A stretch of DNA of 9,802 nucleotides from Bdellovibrionaceae bacterium UBA2351 (GTDB lineage Bacteria; Bdellovibrionota; Bdellovibrionia; Bdellovibrionales; Bdellovibrionaceae). Positions 1-6,579 of the stretch are shown piece after piece. The notes under the pieces are model-generated. The model was not told the DNA's origin. It made no database searches and was given only the letters and a program-made list of their open reading frames with translations. Numbering within the stretch: the first letter of the stretch is position 1; the number at the start of each line of letters is the position of its first letter. The translations under genes were made by a program, and so were the position numbers. The stretch lies in NCBI GenBank assembly GCA_002344565.1, contig DDTZ01000067.1, positions 1 through 9,802 on the forward strand, given 5' to 3'.

Positions 1-566
1 TTCACGACACAGATGCGGCTTTTCCAGCGCCCCGTTTGTGAAAATTTAGTAAATTCAGTAAAGAAATCCTGAGTAAATGAACTTGAGCTATGGCTTAGTT
101 TTAAAATATTAATATTACCCGTCATTAAGCCTTCAAAAGCACTAAGAACAGGCAAAGCATAATCATTTCCCGATAGAACTTGAACAATCAGACCAAGCGG
201 CTCCCACTTCTCAAAAACGTTTCCTTCGGAGTTAATTCGATTGCTAGTAAATGGCGTAAAACTGCCAAGCTCATTATTTATTTTAAATTTTAGCTGTTTC
301 TTAGAAATAAAATCAGCAATAGATGTTATGATTTCCTTCGCGATTTCGGTTGCCAAGCCGTCTTGTACAGTCAGTGTAGCTACCAATCTAGATTGAATTT
401 CAGAATCATATTTCAATTCTTTAGAAAATGCGTCGCATGTTTCCACGAATAAATCGACATCGAAATTTTCAACAAGAGCGGATTCGATACACGATTCTAT
501 TGTCTCAAGCTTAGAGATGAGTTCATCGTGGCTAATAGTCTGACCTTGCCAAAAGTGCGTTCTCAT
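1..566 (-). CDS. LuxC-type acyl-CoA / acyl-protein reductase, N-terminal part (runs off left edge)
   Basis: This frame is open from an ATG at 566-564 down to the window edge (188 full codons), so the C-terminus lies outside. LuxC-family enzymes use NADPH to reduce an activated acyl group (acyl-CoA, or acyl-LuxE) to an aldehyde and have an aldehyde-dehydrogenase-like fold. What is seen: a variable helical N-terminus (about residues 1-110), then the family-typical block EPLGLIVQVLSGNDYALPV (122-140) with the GN signature, followed by GLMTGNINILKLS (146-158), which matches the 'GLL.KN..I.K' cofactor-domain segment. The catalytic cysteine region is not in the window. The start is set by an ATGA overlap with the LuxE stop codon (563-566), a strong sign of translational coupling and of a joint LuxE-LuxC function. 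Family assignment is by recognised motifs only. A generic aldehyde dehydrogenase is the alternative but fits less well given the LuxE neighbour. Confidence 0.85.
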   Translation of the reverse strand, partial: MRTHFWQGQTISHDELISKLETIESCIESALVENFDVDLFVETCDAFSKELKYDSEIQSRLVATLTVQDGLATEIAKEIITSIADFISKKQLKFKINNELGSFTPFTSNRINSEGNVFEKWEPLGLIVQVLSGNDYALPVLSAFEGLMTGNINILKLSHSSSSFTQDFFTEFTKFSQTGRWKSRICVV

Positions 567-1726
567 ACGAAATCCTTTAGCAATTCGGCTGCGGCTACGG
601 CGCAGCTTTTGTTTTTTGAAATTCCGGCACGACCTAAAACTTCGAACCAGTCAGTTTTCAAACCACACCCACATGATTCACCAGTGTGTAGTTTCCCGAG
701 GTCTCCCATTATCACCGAATGAGCCGGAGCCGAGGTAATATATGGGGAAATAAATTGAATAAAACCCGGCTGTTCGTAACCCATTGGTTCTAACGTTTTC
801 AAATTTCGAATAATAATTTTCGAATATATCGGTGCATGGAAATTATGGTTTGCACATTCAATATAAGGAATACAATGCTCAACAGATCCAAAGCCGTCGC
901 GTAAACGACTATTTGGAATTCCCAATATGTCTTCAGCTAAGGCGTAGAGTTCCGATTTTTTGATCTCTTGATTTGCGTATCCTTTCCATCCGCCCCCTAA
1001 AAAGACTAGCGATTCTGGAGATAATTTCAATTTTGGGTATTTTAAATCCTTCATTCTTTGCAATGTGAAATAAAAAAATGACGGGAATCCGAAAATGCGT
1101 ACGGGTAGCCCTTGAACTTCATACTCCTGCAGTGTGCGCATGGCTCCGAACACATCAAAATCATGAGTTCCCTTGCCTGTGAATTTAAGGCAGTATTCCG
1201 CCCGATTTACGGGAGCGTATTTAGTGAGATAATTATCAGTAAAAGCAGTGCCTAGTTTTGAATCGGGCTCAGTTTGGTATGTATAAAGTAAGTAGTTTGC
1301 TTTTGAATTGGGAGTGATCCAGCCGTAGTAGTTGTAAATTAAATCTACCATTTTTTGCGCAGAACCAAGACTCCATTCATCAAAAAACATTTGTGATTTT
1401 TGTCCAGAAGTTCCGGAGGAGGTCAAATTGATGTGAACATTTTCATCAGAAACAGATTTAACCGCATGATATTTAAAAAACTCAGCTGGTATACTAGGAA
1501 TCTTTTCTAAATCGCCATCCCACCCGTTGATATCAAATTTAGAGTCTCTTAGTAACTGACGGTAGAACGGAGACTTTTCTTGATGCCAACGAATTATTTC
1601 TTTCATGGCTTGAATAAACAAGGAATCTGTTTCTGGAGATTTTTTGTAGGGATCGCTGATCTTACAAATTTTCTCAACAGCAGATAGCAAGGCTCGATTG
1701 GGCGGAAAAAGTTCTTTACTTGTCAT
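563..1726 (-). CDS. LuxE-type acyl-protein synthetase (fatty-acid adenylating, ANL-like)
   Basis: 387 residues from the ATG at 1726-1724. LuxE-family proteins activate a fatty acid with ATP to acyl-AMP, hold it as a thioester on a C-terminal cysteine, and pass it to LuxC for reduction. Seen here: P-loop-like LTSSGTSGQKS (101-111), LGGGWKG (243-249), DGFGSVEH (277-284, the 'YG..E' adenylate motif), PAHSVIMGDLG (334-344), a CGCG pair (352-355), GRAG (365-368), and a terminal cysteine, C375, in NKSCAVAAAEL. C375 sits where LuxE proteins carry their acyl-acceptor cysteine (inferred by alignment from memory). Length is near the usual 360-390 residues. Upstream in-frame starts at 1747 (TTG) and 1744 (ATG) exist, but GGGG at 1736-1733 is correctly spaced only for 1726. 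It overlaps the upstream gene by 11 nt and the downstream reductase by 4 nt. No luciferase genes are visible, so its substrate and end product are unknown. Confidence 0.88.
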   Translation of the reverse strand: MTSKELFPPNRALLSAVEKICKISDPYKKSPETDSLFIQAMKEIIRWHQEKSPFYRQLLRDSKFDINGWDGDLEKIPSIPAEFFKYHAVKSVSDENVHINLTSSGTSGQKSQMFFDEWSLGSAQKMVDLIYNYYGWITPNSKANYLLYTYQTEPDSKLGTAFTDNYLTKYAPVNRAEYCLKFTGKGTHDFDVFGAMRTLQEYEVQGLPVRIFGFPSFFYFTLQRMKDLKYPKLKLSPESLVFLGGGWKGYANQEIKKSELYALAEDILGIPNSRLRDGFGSVEHCIPYIECANHNFHAPIYSKIIIRNLKTLEPMGYEQPGFIQFISPYITSAPAHSVIMGDLGKLHTGESCGCGLKTDWFEVLGRAGISKNKSCAVAAAELLKDFV

Positions 1727-2891
1727 CGAATACCCCAAGAACATCAAGATGCATTTGTTTCCACAAATCTACATATTGATCAATATATGGTTTGAACGAT
1801 TTTTCAATTTGCATTCCACGAAAATTTAGAGGTTCCATCGAACGCGTCATCAATACTAGATCCATAAATTTACCTTTGTAGTCTAACATTGCCGGATAAA
1901 TTGCGGACGGTAAAAAGTTAACGTCAAGCAAGGTTTCAAGCGATAGGATGCTATCCATTGCCATTAAAATCTCGACATAAGAAACCCCATAGTCGTGAAG
2001 CTGCTGAAGCAACGGACGCAAACGACCTGCCATTGAATAAAATGGCGCCGTCGCTGTAATCAATGCGCAGTAACCGTCAGATTTACTTAAGTAGCCGTAG
2101 ATATCAACTTCACCATTTTTTGAAGTTAGAAGTAAATTGGGCTCATGAAATGGAAAAAAAACATCAAATGGATCTTTAAATGTTTGGGCGAACCGGCGTT
2201 TAACAAAATCAGGTGCCAATATAATTTCAAATTCTAAATGCTCTCCACTCGGTTTGGGACGAACCATTTTTAATAGTCGCGGCATAGGATGAGGCGACTT
2301 AATATATTTCTCGCTGGCTTTGAAAATAGGTCCGAGTGCTTCGGGGACCTCTTCGATGCGTGCGCGTTTTTTTAAAACTTCAGGGTCATGTTTAGCCATC
2401 AAAGTAAGCGTCTCATAGCTAGCTAGTCGATGCGCATTGGGAAAAATTCCTAAAGGTTTGAATTTATTTTTGATGAAAACTAGCTGTGGACTAACACTCA
2501 GGGTTCGAGTGGTAGCGTAGATCGAGTTAACGATTTTGTTATCTTTCATTAGGTAATCAGATGCGTGGTTCAGTAGAATGGAAGCTAAACCTTTACTTTG
2601 ATAATAGGGATGGGTAACAAAACCTTCCGCACGAGCGATTTTGAAAAACACATCCACTTCAAAAACAGCAGATGCGCATAAAGTATTTTTATCTGGATCT
2701 ACAATGACTAGCCAAAGACTATCTTTTTCCTGGATAATTTTCTGCATTACTGTGCGATCTGTTCCTAGCGCTAAAGGATAATTGCTTCCGTAAATAGTGA
2801 AATAAAGAGTTAATAAATCCTGAACGTCCGAAACTTTCGCTCGGCGCATGACTAATCCACTGTCTAACTTGATGACTTCACCATGCTTCAT
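1716..2891 (-). CDS. Tandem (double) GNAT-fold acyltransferase-like protein
   Basis: 391 residues, about twice a single GNAT domain. The N-terminal half (about 12-165) is a recognisable Gcn5-related acyltransferase: GFVTHPYYQSKGLASILLNH (90-109) is motif A, with Q98-S-K-G101-L-A as the acyl-CoA pyrophosphate loop, followed by the strand and helix region ending in FKPLGIFP (144-151). The C-terminal half (about 220-352) repeats the landmarks in weaker form: APFYSMAGRLRPLL (282-295) lines up with motif A, and FLPSAIYP (326-333) with FKPLGIFP, while the pyrophosphate loop is less well kept. This suggests an internal duplication in which one half has lost or changed cofactor binding. GNATs transfer acetyl or longer acyl groups from CoA (or acyl-ACP) to amines; the acceptor cannot be read from the sequence. 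The ATG overlaps the transporter stop as ATGA (2888-2891), and the 3' end overlaps the LuxE-type gene, placing it in the same acyl-handling operon. It is probably cytoplasmic: no signal peptide or membrane segments are seen. Confidence 0.78.
   Translation of the reverse strand: MKHGEVIKLDSGLVMRRAKVSDVQDLLTLYFTIYGSNYPLALGTDRTVMQKIIQEKDSLWLVIVDPDKNTLCASAVFEVDVFFKIARAEGFVTHPYYQSKGLASILLNHASDYLMKDNKIVNSIYATTRTLSVSPQLVFIKNKFKPLGIFPNAHRLASYETLTLMAKHDPEVLKKRARIEEVPEALGPIFKASEKYIKSPHPMPRLLKMVRPKPSGEHLEFEIILAPDFVKRRFAQTFKDPFDVFFPFHEPNLLLTSKNGEVDIYGYLSKSDGYCALITATAPFYSMAGRLRPLLQQLHDYGVSYVEILMAMDSILSLETLLDVNFLPSAIYPAMLDYKGKFMDLVLMTRSMEPLNFRGMQIEKSFKPYIDQYVDLWKQMHLDVLGVFDDK
1724..1738 (-). promoter_or_regulatory. 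Ribosome binding site that decides the LuxE-type start
   Basis: On the minus strand the sequence TTGGGG (1738-1733) is followed by a 6-nt spacer and ATG at 1726-1724. The other two in-frame starts, TTG at 1747 and ATG at 1744, have no purine-rich stretch at a suitable distance. The site lies inside the end of the upstream acyltransferase gene, so ribosomes finishing that gene (stop at 1718-1716) would end within 11 nt of this start. Confidence 0.5.
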
Positions 2892-4141
2892 TCAAAAATC
2901 TCCTTACCATGTCGACGGAAAGCGAAAAAAGACAGAGCTGCAAAAGCAATCAGCACAAGTCCGCTCAGTCGGCCTAGATCAACAATTGCGAACGACTGTT
3001 GAAGAAAACCAAGTATTGCTAGTGAAAATGGTAATGTTGCCGTGCTGATAAGGTTAACTAAACTCATAACCTTGGGAACATCGTTGGGTTTGGGCTGCGT
3101 TTGCAAAATATTTATAATCAAAACATTTGCTACTCCGAGAGCAAATCCCATCAAGAACAAAGAAAACGAGGCAACCAAAAAACTAATATTATGAGCACCC
3201 AGAGCACCAGCAAATGTGAACATTGAAAAACCTAAACTCAACACAACTAAAAAAAACCAAGTCCAAAAAAGTGGTTTTGTCTTCACTGATATAAAGCTAA
3301 GGATGGCGCCACCGAGCAAGATTCCGGAGCCAACAACAGTCTCTAGGACAGCGAGTGAATTAAAAGAGTTTCCAAACAAATCTTTTGCCATTGAAGGCAT
3401 CAGCACCTGAAGTGGACTCAGTAAAAGATTCATTGATAAAAACACTCCGAGCATCACGGCGATAATCATCTGTGATTTCAGAAAGCCAATCGACAGTGAT
3501 TCGGATTGTTCGTTTTCTGCCGAAATGGGCTGTTTAGTTTTTGTTACCAGAGATAAGGCGTAGGCAGAAACTAGATAGCAAGTACCGGTAATCACAAAAA
3601 GCCCGTTCAGGCCAAATTTATTAAATGCGAACAATCCCAGAACTGGGCCAAGAATAGTTGCAAATGACGTTACAGTGGAGAGCTTGGCTGTAAGCTTTTG
3701 CACAGCATCGGCTTCTTTGATTTCAACGGCTAGCGATAAAATTGCCGGATTGAAAAAAGCTGAAAAAATATTTGAAATAAAAACAGAAATAAATAAAAGC
3801 CACAGTACTCGTTGACCAGAATCTACGCTTAGCAAACTCGGAAATAAAAAAACTAAAATGAAGGCTAATAGATATATAAATCCACGCATTAAATCCGAAA
3901 ACAAAACGGTCTTAAGCGCGCCAAAACGACTAATCGCAAAACCCGAATGCTTTACTAAAAGAGCGTGTGGCACTCCGCCCACTACTAGGTACCAAATTAG
4001 AAATGCTTCACCAAAGCTAGACGTTATAAACCAAATCAACCCAAGCTGAACCATGCGATCCGATACTTGCGAAAGCGTTTGCCCTACAAGCAAAAGTAGA
4101 TCGTCTAATTGAGCTGATCGTTTAATTACCATTGTATTCAT
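2888..4141 (-). CDS. Major facilitator superfamily transporter, 12 TM, probable exporter
   Basis: 417 residues, the usual MFS length. About twelve hydrophobic segments can be drawn (roughly 15-41, 46-64, 75-98, 112-130, 155-175, 178-199, 224-246, 262-285, 289-309, 318-345, 360-380, 390-408), with a hydrophilic central loop at 200-220 separating the two six-helix halves. The loop between TM2 and TM3 (about 64-79, KHSGFAISRFGALK) is a degenerate MFS motif A (G-x3-D-R-x-G-R-K), with the conserved Asp missing and R72-x-G74 kept. A SQVSDR stretch in TM1 resembles the enterobactin-exporter-like (MFS_3/EntS) group, so efflux of a small molecule or lipid-like product is a reasonable guess. It is the first gene of the operon; its TGA stop overlaps the ATG of the acyltransferase gene. 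The start at 4141 has a weak GTGGA ribosome-binding sequence about 10 nt upstream; a second in-frame ATG at 4132 is possible. The substrate is unknown. Confidence 0.85.
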   Translation of the reverse strand: MNTMVIKRSAQLDDLLLLVGQTLSQVSDRMVQLGLIWFITSSFGEAFLIWYLVVGGVPHALLVKHSGFAISRFGALKTVLFSDLMRGFIYLLAFILVFLFPSLLSVDSGQRVLWLLFISVFISNIFSAFFNPAILSLAVEIKEADAVQKLTAKLSTVTSFATILGPVLGLFAFNKFGLNGLFVITGTCYLVSAYALSLVTKTKQPISAENEQSESLSIGFLKSQMIIAVMLGVFLSMNLLLSPLQVLMPSMAKDLFGNSFNSLAVLETVVGSGILLGGAILSFISVKTKPLFWTWFFLVVLSLGFSMFTFAGALGAHNISFLVASFSLFLMGFALGVANVLIINILQTQPKPNDVPKVMSLVNLISTATLPFSLAILGFLQQSFAIVDLGRLSGLVLIAFAALSFFAFRRHGKEIFE

Positions 4142-4254
4142 ATAGTTTTATCCACGATAGAAGTTAGCGAAGTTTTAGAATTTGGTTAGTGTCAAAACTT
4201 TGTACAGCAGAATTTTCACAGGATAGAAATCGAATTTACGCATATATAGTCTGT

Positions 4255-4263
4255 TGTGGATAA
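4255..4263 (-). promoter_or_regulatory. Perfect DnaA-box 9-mer (TTATCCACA on minus strand)
   Basis: TGTGGATAA on the plus strand is the exact complement of the canonical DnaA box TTATCCACA. It lies near the middle of the intergenic gap, next to the AT-rich run CATATATAG (4241-4249). A related 9-mer follows 67 bp downstream in the same orientation. Function (promoter control by DnaA, titration, or nothing) cannot be told from sequence alone. Confidence 0.45.
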
Positions 4264-4321
4264 ATTTTGTCGTGTTTCAAATCAATGTGACGAATTTCGG
4301 ACAAAATTTTTTATACCCTAT

Positions 4322-4330
4322 TGTGGAAAA
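4322..4330 (-). promoter_or_regulatory. DnaA-box variant (TTTTCCACA on minus strand)
   Basis: TGTGGAAAA on the plus strand is one mismatch from the canonical DnaA box and keeps the TCCACA core. It has the same orientation as the perfect box at 4255-4263 and sits about 60 nt before the lipoprotein start codon. A third site, TTATCCACG at 4148-4156 on the plus strand, has one mismatch at the last base but overlaps the transporter's putative ribosome binding site and may owe its sequence to that. Confidence 0.3.
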
Positions 4331-4389
4331 AGGTTTTTTAAAATAGAAAGGCCCAGCAAATAGAAACTAAATTTACTTGGGGTGGTTGC

Positions 4390-4893
4390 ATGAAATCGAC
4401 TTTGGTTTTAATAACGTCAGTTTTATTTTTATGTGCGTGTAGCAATTCAAGTGATTCAAACGACGGTGGCGAAGATGCGGGTTCACAAATAACGTACGCG
4501 ACCTATGAAATAATCGAAGGGTGTTCAACTGGCGTTCAAAAAGTAAATGCGGGGAACGAAGCAGACTTAAAAAAAGCATTTTGCGAAAAATTAAAAGACA
4601 ATACCGCCAACGGTAACTGCGCCTCTTATCAGCGTGAAGACGCTTTTAAGTCTATGCAGTGTGAGGGTGCATGGCCACACTCGTCAAGTTCAGGCTATAA
4701 ATCCAATAGTTCACAGTCTTACAGCTATCGAGTCAATTCGTGTAACACGGGTTTTCACTATTTTGCCTCATCAAGTGCACGCAATGGACAAAAGGCATAT
4801 TGTGATGCTTTATTGAACGATGAATTGAATCAAAACTGTGCGCGAGAAAAACGCCAGGAACAGTACAACGAATCACGTTGTAACGAGCTTTAG
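4390..4893 (+). CDS. Small lipoprotein with two identically spaced four-cysteine repeats
   Basis: 167 residues, family not recognised. The N-terminus is a lipoprotein signal peptide: K2, a hydrophobic core (4-14), and the lipobox L14-C15-A16-C17, so C17 should be lipidated after cleavage. S18 follows, with no Asp at +2, which by the enterobacterial rule favours the outer membrane. A Ser/Asp/Gly-rich linker (18-32) leads to a module with cysteines at 45, 65, 77 and 91, a Ser-rich spacer (97-113), and a second module with cysteines at 118, 138, 150 and 164. Both modules have exactly the spacing C-x19-C-x11-C-x13-C and share CxTG at the start, a C-[ED]-x-L after the second cysteine and an N-x-x-C-A/N-x-C-A like third-cysteine context. 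Two disulfides per module are likely in the periplasm or on the surface. The start has a strong ribosome binding site (TTGGGG, 4378-4383). It is a single-gene unit with a terminator directly after it; no function is proposed. Confidence 0.85.
   Translation: MKSTLVLITSVLFLCACSNSSDSNDGGEDAGSQITYATYEIIEGCSTGVQKVNAGNEADLKKAFCEKLKDNTANGNCASYQREDAFKSMQCEGAWPHSSSSGYKSNSSQSYSYRVNSCNTGFHYFASSSARNGQKAYCDALLNDELNQNCAREKRQEQYNESRCNEL
4522..4662 (+). repeat. Cysteine module 1 of the lipoprotein (protein-level repeat)
   Basis: Encodes residues 45-91, from the first to the fourth cysteine: GCSTG at the start, AFCEKL around the second cysteine, GNCASY around the third, and MQC at the end. Spacing is C-x19-C-x11-C-x13-C. 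The DNA has diverged from module 2, so the duplication is not recent. Confidence 0.75.
4741..4881 (+). repeat. Cysteine module 2 of the lipoprotein (protein-level repeat)
   Basis: Encodes residues 118-164 with the same cysteine spacing as module 1: SCNTG at the start, AYCDAL around the second cysteine, QNCARE around the third, and SRC at the end. It ends three residues before the C-terminus, so the two modules account for nearly the whole mature protein. Confidence 0.75.
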
Positions 4894-4898
4894 AAATA

Positions 4899-4925
4899 AA
4901 AAAGCCCACGTGTGGTGGGCTTTTT
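4899..4925. terminator. Bidirectional Rho-independent terminator between convergent genes
   Basis: GCCCAC (4904-4909) and GTGGGC (4915-4920) form a perfect 6-bp GC-rich stem with a 5-nt loop. It is flanked by AAAAA on the left and TTTTT on the right, so a U-run follows the hairpin on either strand. It fills the 34-nt gap between the lipoprotein stop (4893) and the ABC-F stop (4928), serving both genes. Confidence 0.88.
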
Positions 4926-4927
4926 CG

Positions 4928-6568
4928 TTACAGGTTAGCTTGTTTTTTTAAGCGCTCTGATTTGTCTAAGTAATAGTCCCAAGACCCGTCATAAATGCTG
5001 ACTTTATTTTTATCGACTTCAAACACGCGAGTCGTAATTTCACGCAAGAAATAGCGGTCATGGCTTACGATGATTACTGTGCCAGGGAAATTCTTAACCG
5101 CATCTAGCAACACTTCACGCGATACTATATCCAAGTGATTCGTTGGCTCGTCCAGTACAAGCAAGTTCACTGGACGCGCTAAAATACATGCTAGAACAAC
5201 CCGGCTCTTCTCACCACCCGATAATACCGAGATCTTTTTATCAGCTTCCTCACCAGAGAATTTGAAAGCGCCAAGTAGAGTTCTAATTTGTCCCATTCCG
5301 GCAGTTGGTAAATGACTATGAACCTCTTCAACGATTGTGCTGTTTGGATCAAGAACATCTAACGAGTTTTGGCTGAAGTAGCCAAGTTCAATGCTAGCAC
5401 CGAGCTGCATATTTCCTTCAGATGCCTGTGTTTGGCCCGAAATGATTTTTAGTAGAGTCGACTTACCAGCACCATTCACACCCACCACCGCGACACGATC
5501 TAAGCGTTTGATAAGGCCGTTCGCTTTAGAAAAAACGAGTTTTTCCTTACCTTCTTCAGTTTTCCAAATTTTTGTTAAATTCTCAAACTTAACGACCTCG
5601 TCACCGCCACGAGGAGGAACAGGCCATTCAAACTGTATGGCTTTTTCTTCGGTGGGAATTTCAATACGATCAATTTTTTCTAATTTTTTAACTCGTGATT
5701 GAACTTGAGCGGCATGAGACGCGCGTGCCGCAAAGCGAGCAATAAATTCTTCTTCTTTAGCGAGCATGTCTTCCTGGCGTTTAGCGGCCGCAATCAATTG
5801 CTCCATTCGGATGGCTTTTTCTTTTTCGTAGTAGTCGTAGTTTCCAGAATATACTGTGATGGTTTGGAATGCGACCTCGACAATCTTGTGAACTAGGCGA
5901 TTCATGAAATCGCGATCATGGCTCGTCATTAAGATAGAGCCTTTAAACTGACGTAACCATTCTTCTAGCCAAACGATCGATTCTAAATCTAAGTGATTCG
6001 TTGGCTCGTCCATTAATAAAACATCAGGATTTAATAGTAGAATCTTAGCAAGGGCGATACGCATTTTCCAGCCGCCGCTGAAGCTTTCCGTCGGACGATT
6101 GTAGTCCTCGGGCCCAATGCCTAAACCTGTCAGAATTTCCTGGGCCCGGGATTCAAGATCATAGCCACCCAGGCGTTCAAAATCGGCCTGCATGTCGCCG
6201 TACTGCTCTAGAACCTTAACCATTTCATCTTCACCCAAATCTGGATCTGATAGGCGAGCTTCTAACCTAGCGATTTCTTTTTGTAATTCGCTGATTTTAC
6301 CAGCCGAAGAAATAACTTCTTGAAGAGCGGTTTTGCCGCCCATTTCCTCGATATTTTGAGAAAAGTAACCAATGACGGTTTTATCGGATTTACTGATTGT
6401 GCCACCATCAACGCCCTCTTCGCCGACTATAATACGAAAAATCGTACTTTTACCGGCCCCGTTGGGACCGACGAGACCGATTTTTTCGCCGGGGTTGATC
6501 TGGAAGGAACCGTTCTTATAAAGGATCTTGTTCCCGTACTGCTTGGTGATAGAAGATAAATGAATCAT
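4928..6568 (-). CDS. ABC-F family ATPase (ribosome-associated translation factor)
   Basis: 546 residues with two ATP-binding cassettes and no membrane segments, the ABC-F layout. Cassette 1: Walker A GPNGAGKST (34-42), signature FSGGW (163-167), Walker B VLLMDEPTNHLD (183-194), switch H217. Cassette 2: Walker A GVNGAGKST (363-371), signature LSGGEKSR (449-456), Walker B VLDEPTNHLD (471-480), switch H503. Both Walker B glutamates are present, so both sites should hydrolyse ATP. The charged helical linker (about 240-325) corresponds to the P-site tRNA interaction motif that reaches the ribosomal tRNA and peptidyl-transferase region. The FSGGW signature and absence of a long C-terminal coiled coil are closer to the YheS/YbiT/YdiF style than to Uup. 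ABC-F proteins ease stalled or slow translation; a subset protects ribosomes from antibiotics, but nothing here shows resistance. No clear ribosome binding site precedes the ATG, and a likely promoter lies very close to it. It shares a terminator with the convergent lipoprotein gene. Confidence 0.93.
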   Translation of the reverse strand: MIHLSSITKQYGNKILYKNGSFQINPGEKIGLVGPNGAGKSTIFRIIVGEEGVDGGTISKSDKTVIGYFSQNIEEMGGKTALQEVISSAGKISELQKEIARLEARLSDPDLGEDEMVKVLEQYGDMQADFERLGGYDLESRAQEILTGLGIGPEDYNRPTESFSGGWKMRIALAKILLLNPDVLLMDEPTNHLDLESIVWLEEWLRQFKGSILMTSHDRDFMNRLVHKIVEVAFQTITVYSGNYDYYEKEKAIRMEQLIAAAKRQEDMLAKEEEFIARFAARASHAAQVQSRVKKLEKIDRIEIPTEEKAIQFEWPVPPRGGDEVVKFENLTKIWKTEEGKEKLVFSKANGLIKRLDRVAVVGVNGAGKSTLLKIISGQTQASEGNMQLGASIELGYFSQNSLDVLDPNSTIVEEVHSHLPTAGMGQIRTLLGAFKFSGEEADKKISVLSGGEKSRVVLACILARPVNLLVLDEPTNHLDIVSREVLLDAVKNFPGTVIIVSHDRYFLREITTRVFEVDKNKVSIYDGSWDYYLDKSERLKKQANL

Positions 6569-6579
6569 ATAAGCTGCTG

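Larger units (their letters stand above)
4142..4389. promoter_or_regulatory. Divergent intergenic region with DnaA-box-like motifs
   Basis: This 248-nt AT-rich gap separates the leftward transporter operon from the rightward lipoprotein gene and must hold both promoters. No convincing -35/-10 pair was found in either direction. On the minus strand TTGACA at 4195-4190 is a perfect -35 hexamer but lacks a -10 at 16-18 nt; TATATA at 4243-4248 and TATACC at 4312-4317 are possible -10 elements. A 7-bp inverted repeat, AAGTTTT (4170-4176) and AAAACTT (4194-4200), lies in the likely leader of the transporter mRNA. The motif CTRTTGTGGAWAAA occurs at 4251-4264 and 4318-4331, and a close copy on the other strand at 4147-4160. 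The lipoprotein gene has a good ribosome binding site (TTGGGGTGG just before 4387). Confidence 0.4.

Noticed and set aside
1..1726. Reading the LuxC/LuxE pair as evidence for bioluminescence.
   Set aside because: No LuxA/LuxB-like gene is visible, and these two families occur widely outside luminous bacteria. The pair supports aldehyde formation only.
1757..1765. Another DnaA-box-like sequence (GTTTCCACA).
   Set aside because: Two mismatches to the canonical box and located inside the acyltransferase coding sequence; likely chance.
4373..4579. Minus-strand open frame of 68 codons opposite the lipoprotein start.
   Set aside because: It overlaps a well-supported lipoprotein gene, has no recognisable domain, and is best explained as a shadow frame.
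5391..5702. Plus-strand open frame of 103 codons inside the ABC-F gene.
   Set aside because: It lies fully opposite conserved ATPase coding sequence and shows no protein family features.
4928..6568. Annotating the ABC-F protein as an antibiotic-resistance factor.
   Set aside because: No resistance-type context or leader attenuator is visible, and its motifs fit housekeeping ABC-F proteins of the YheS/YbiT/YdiF kind.
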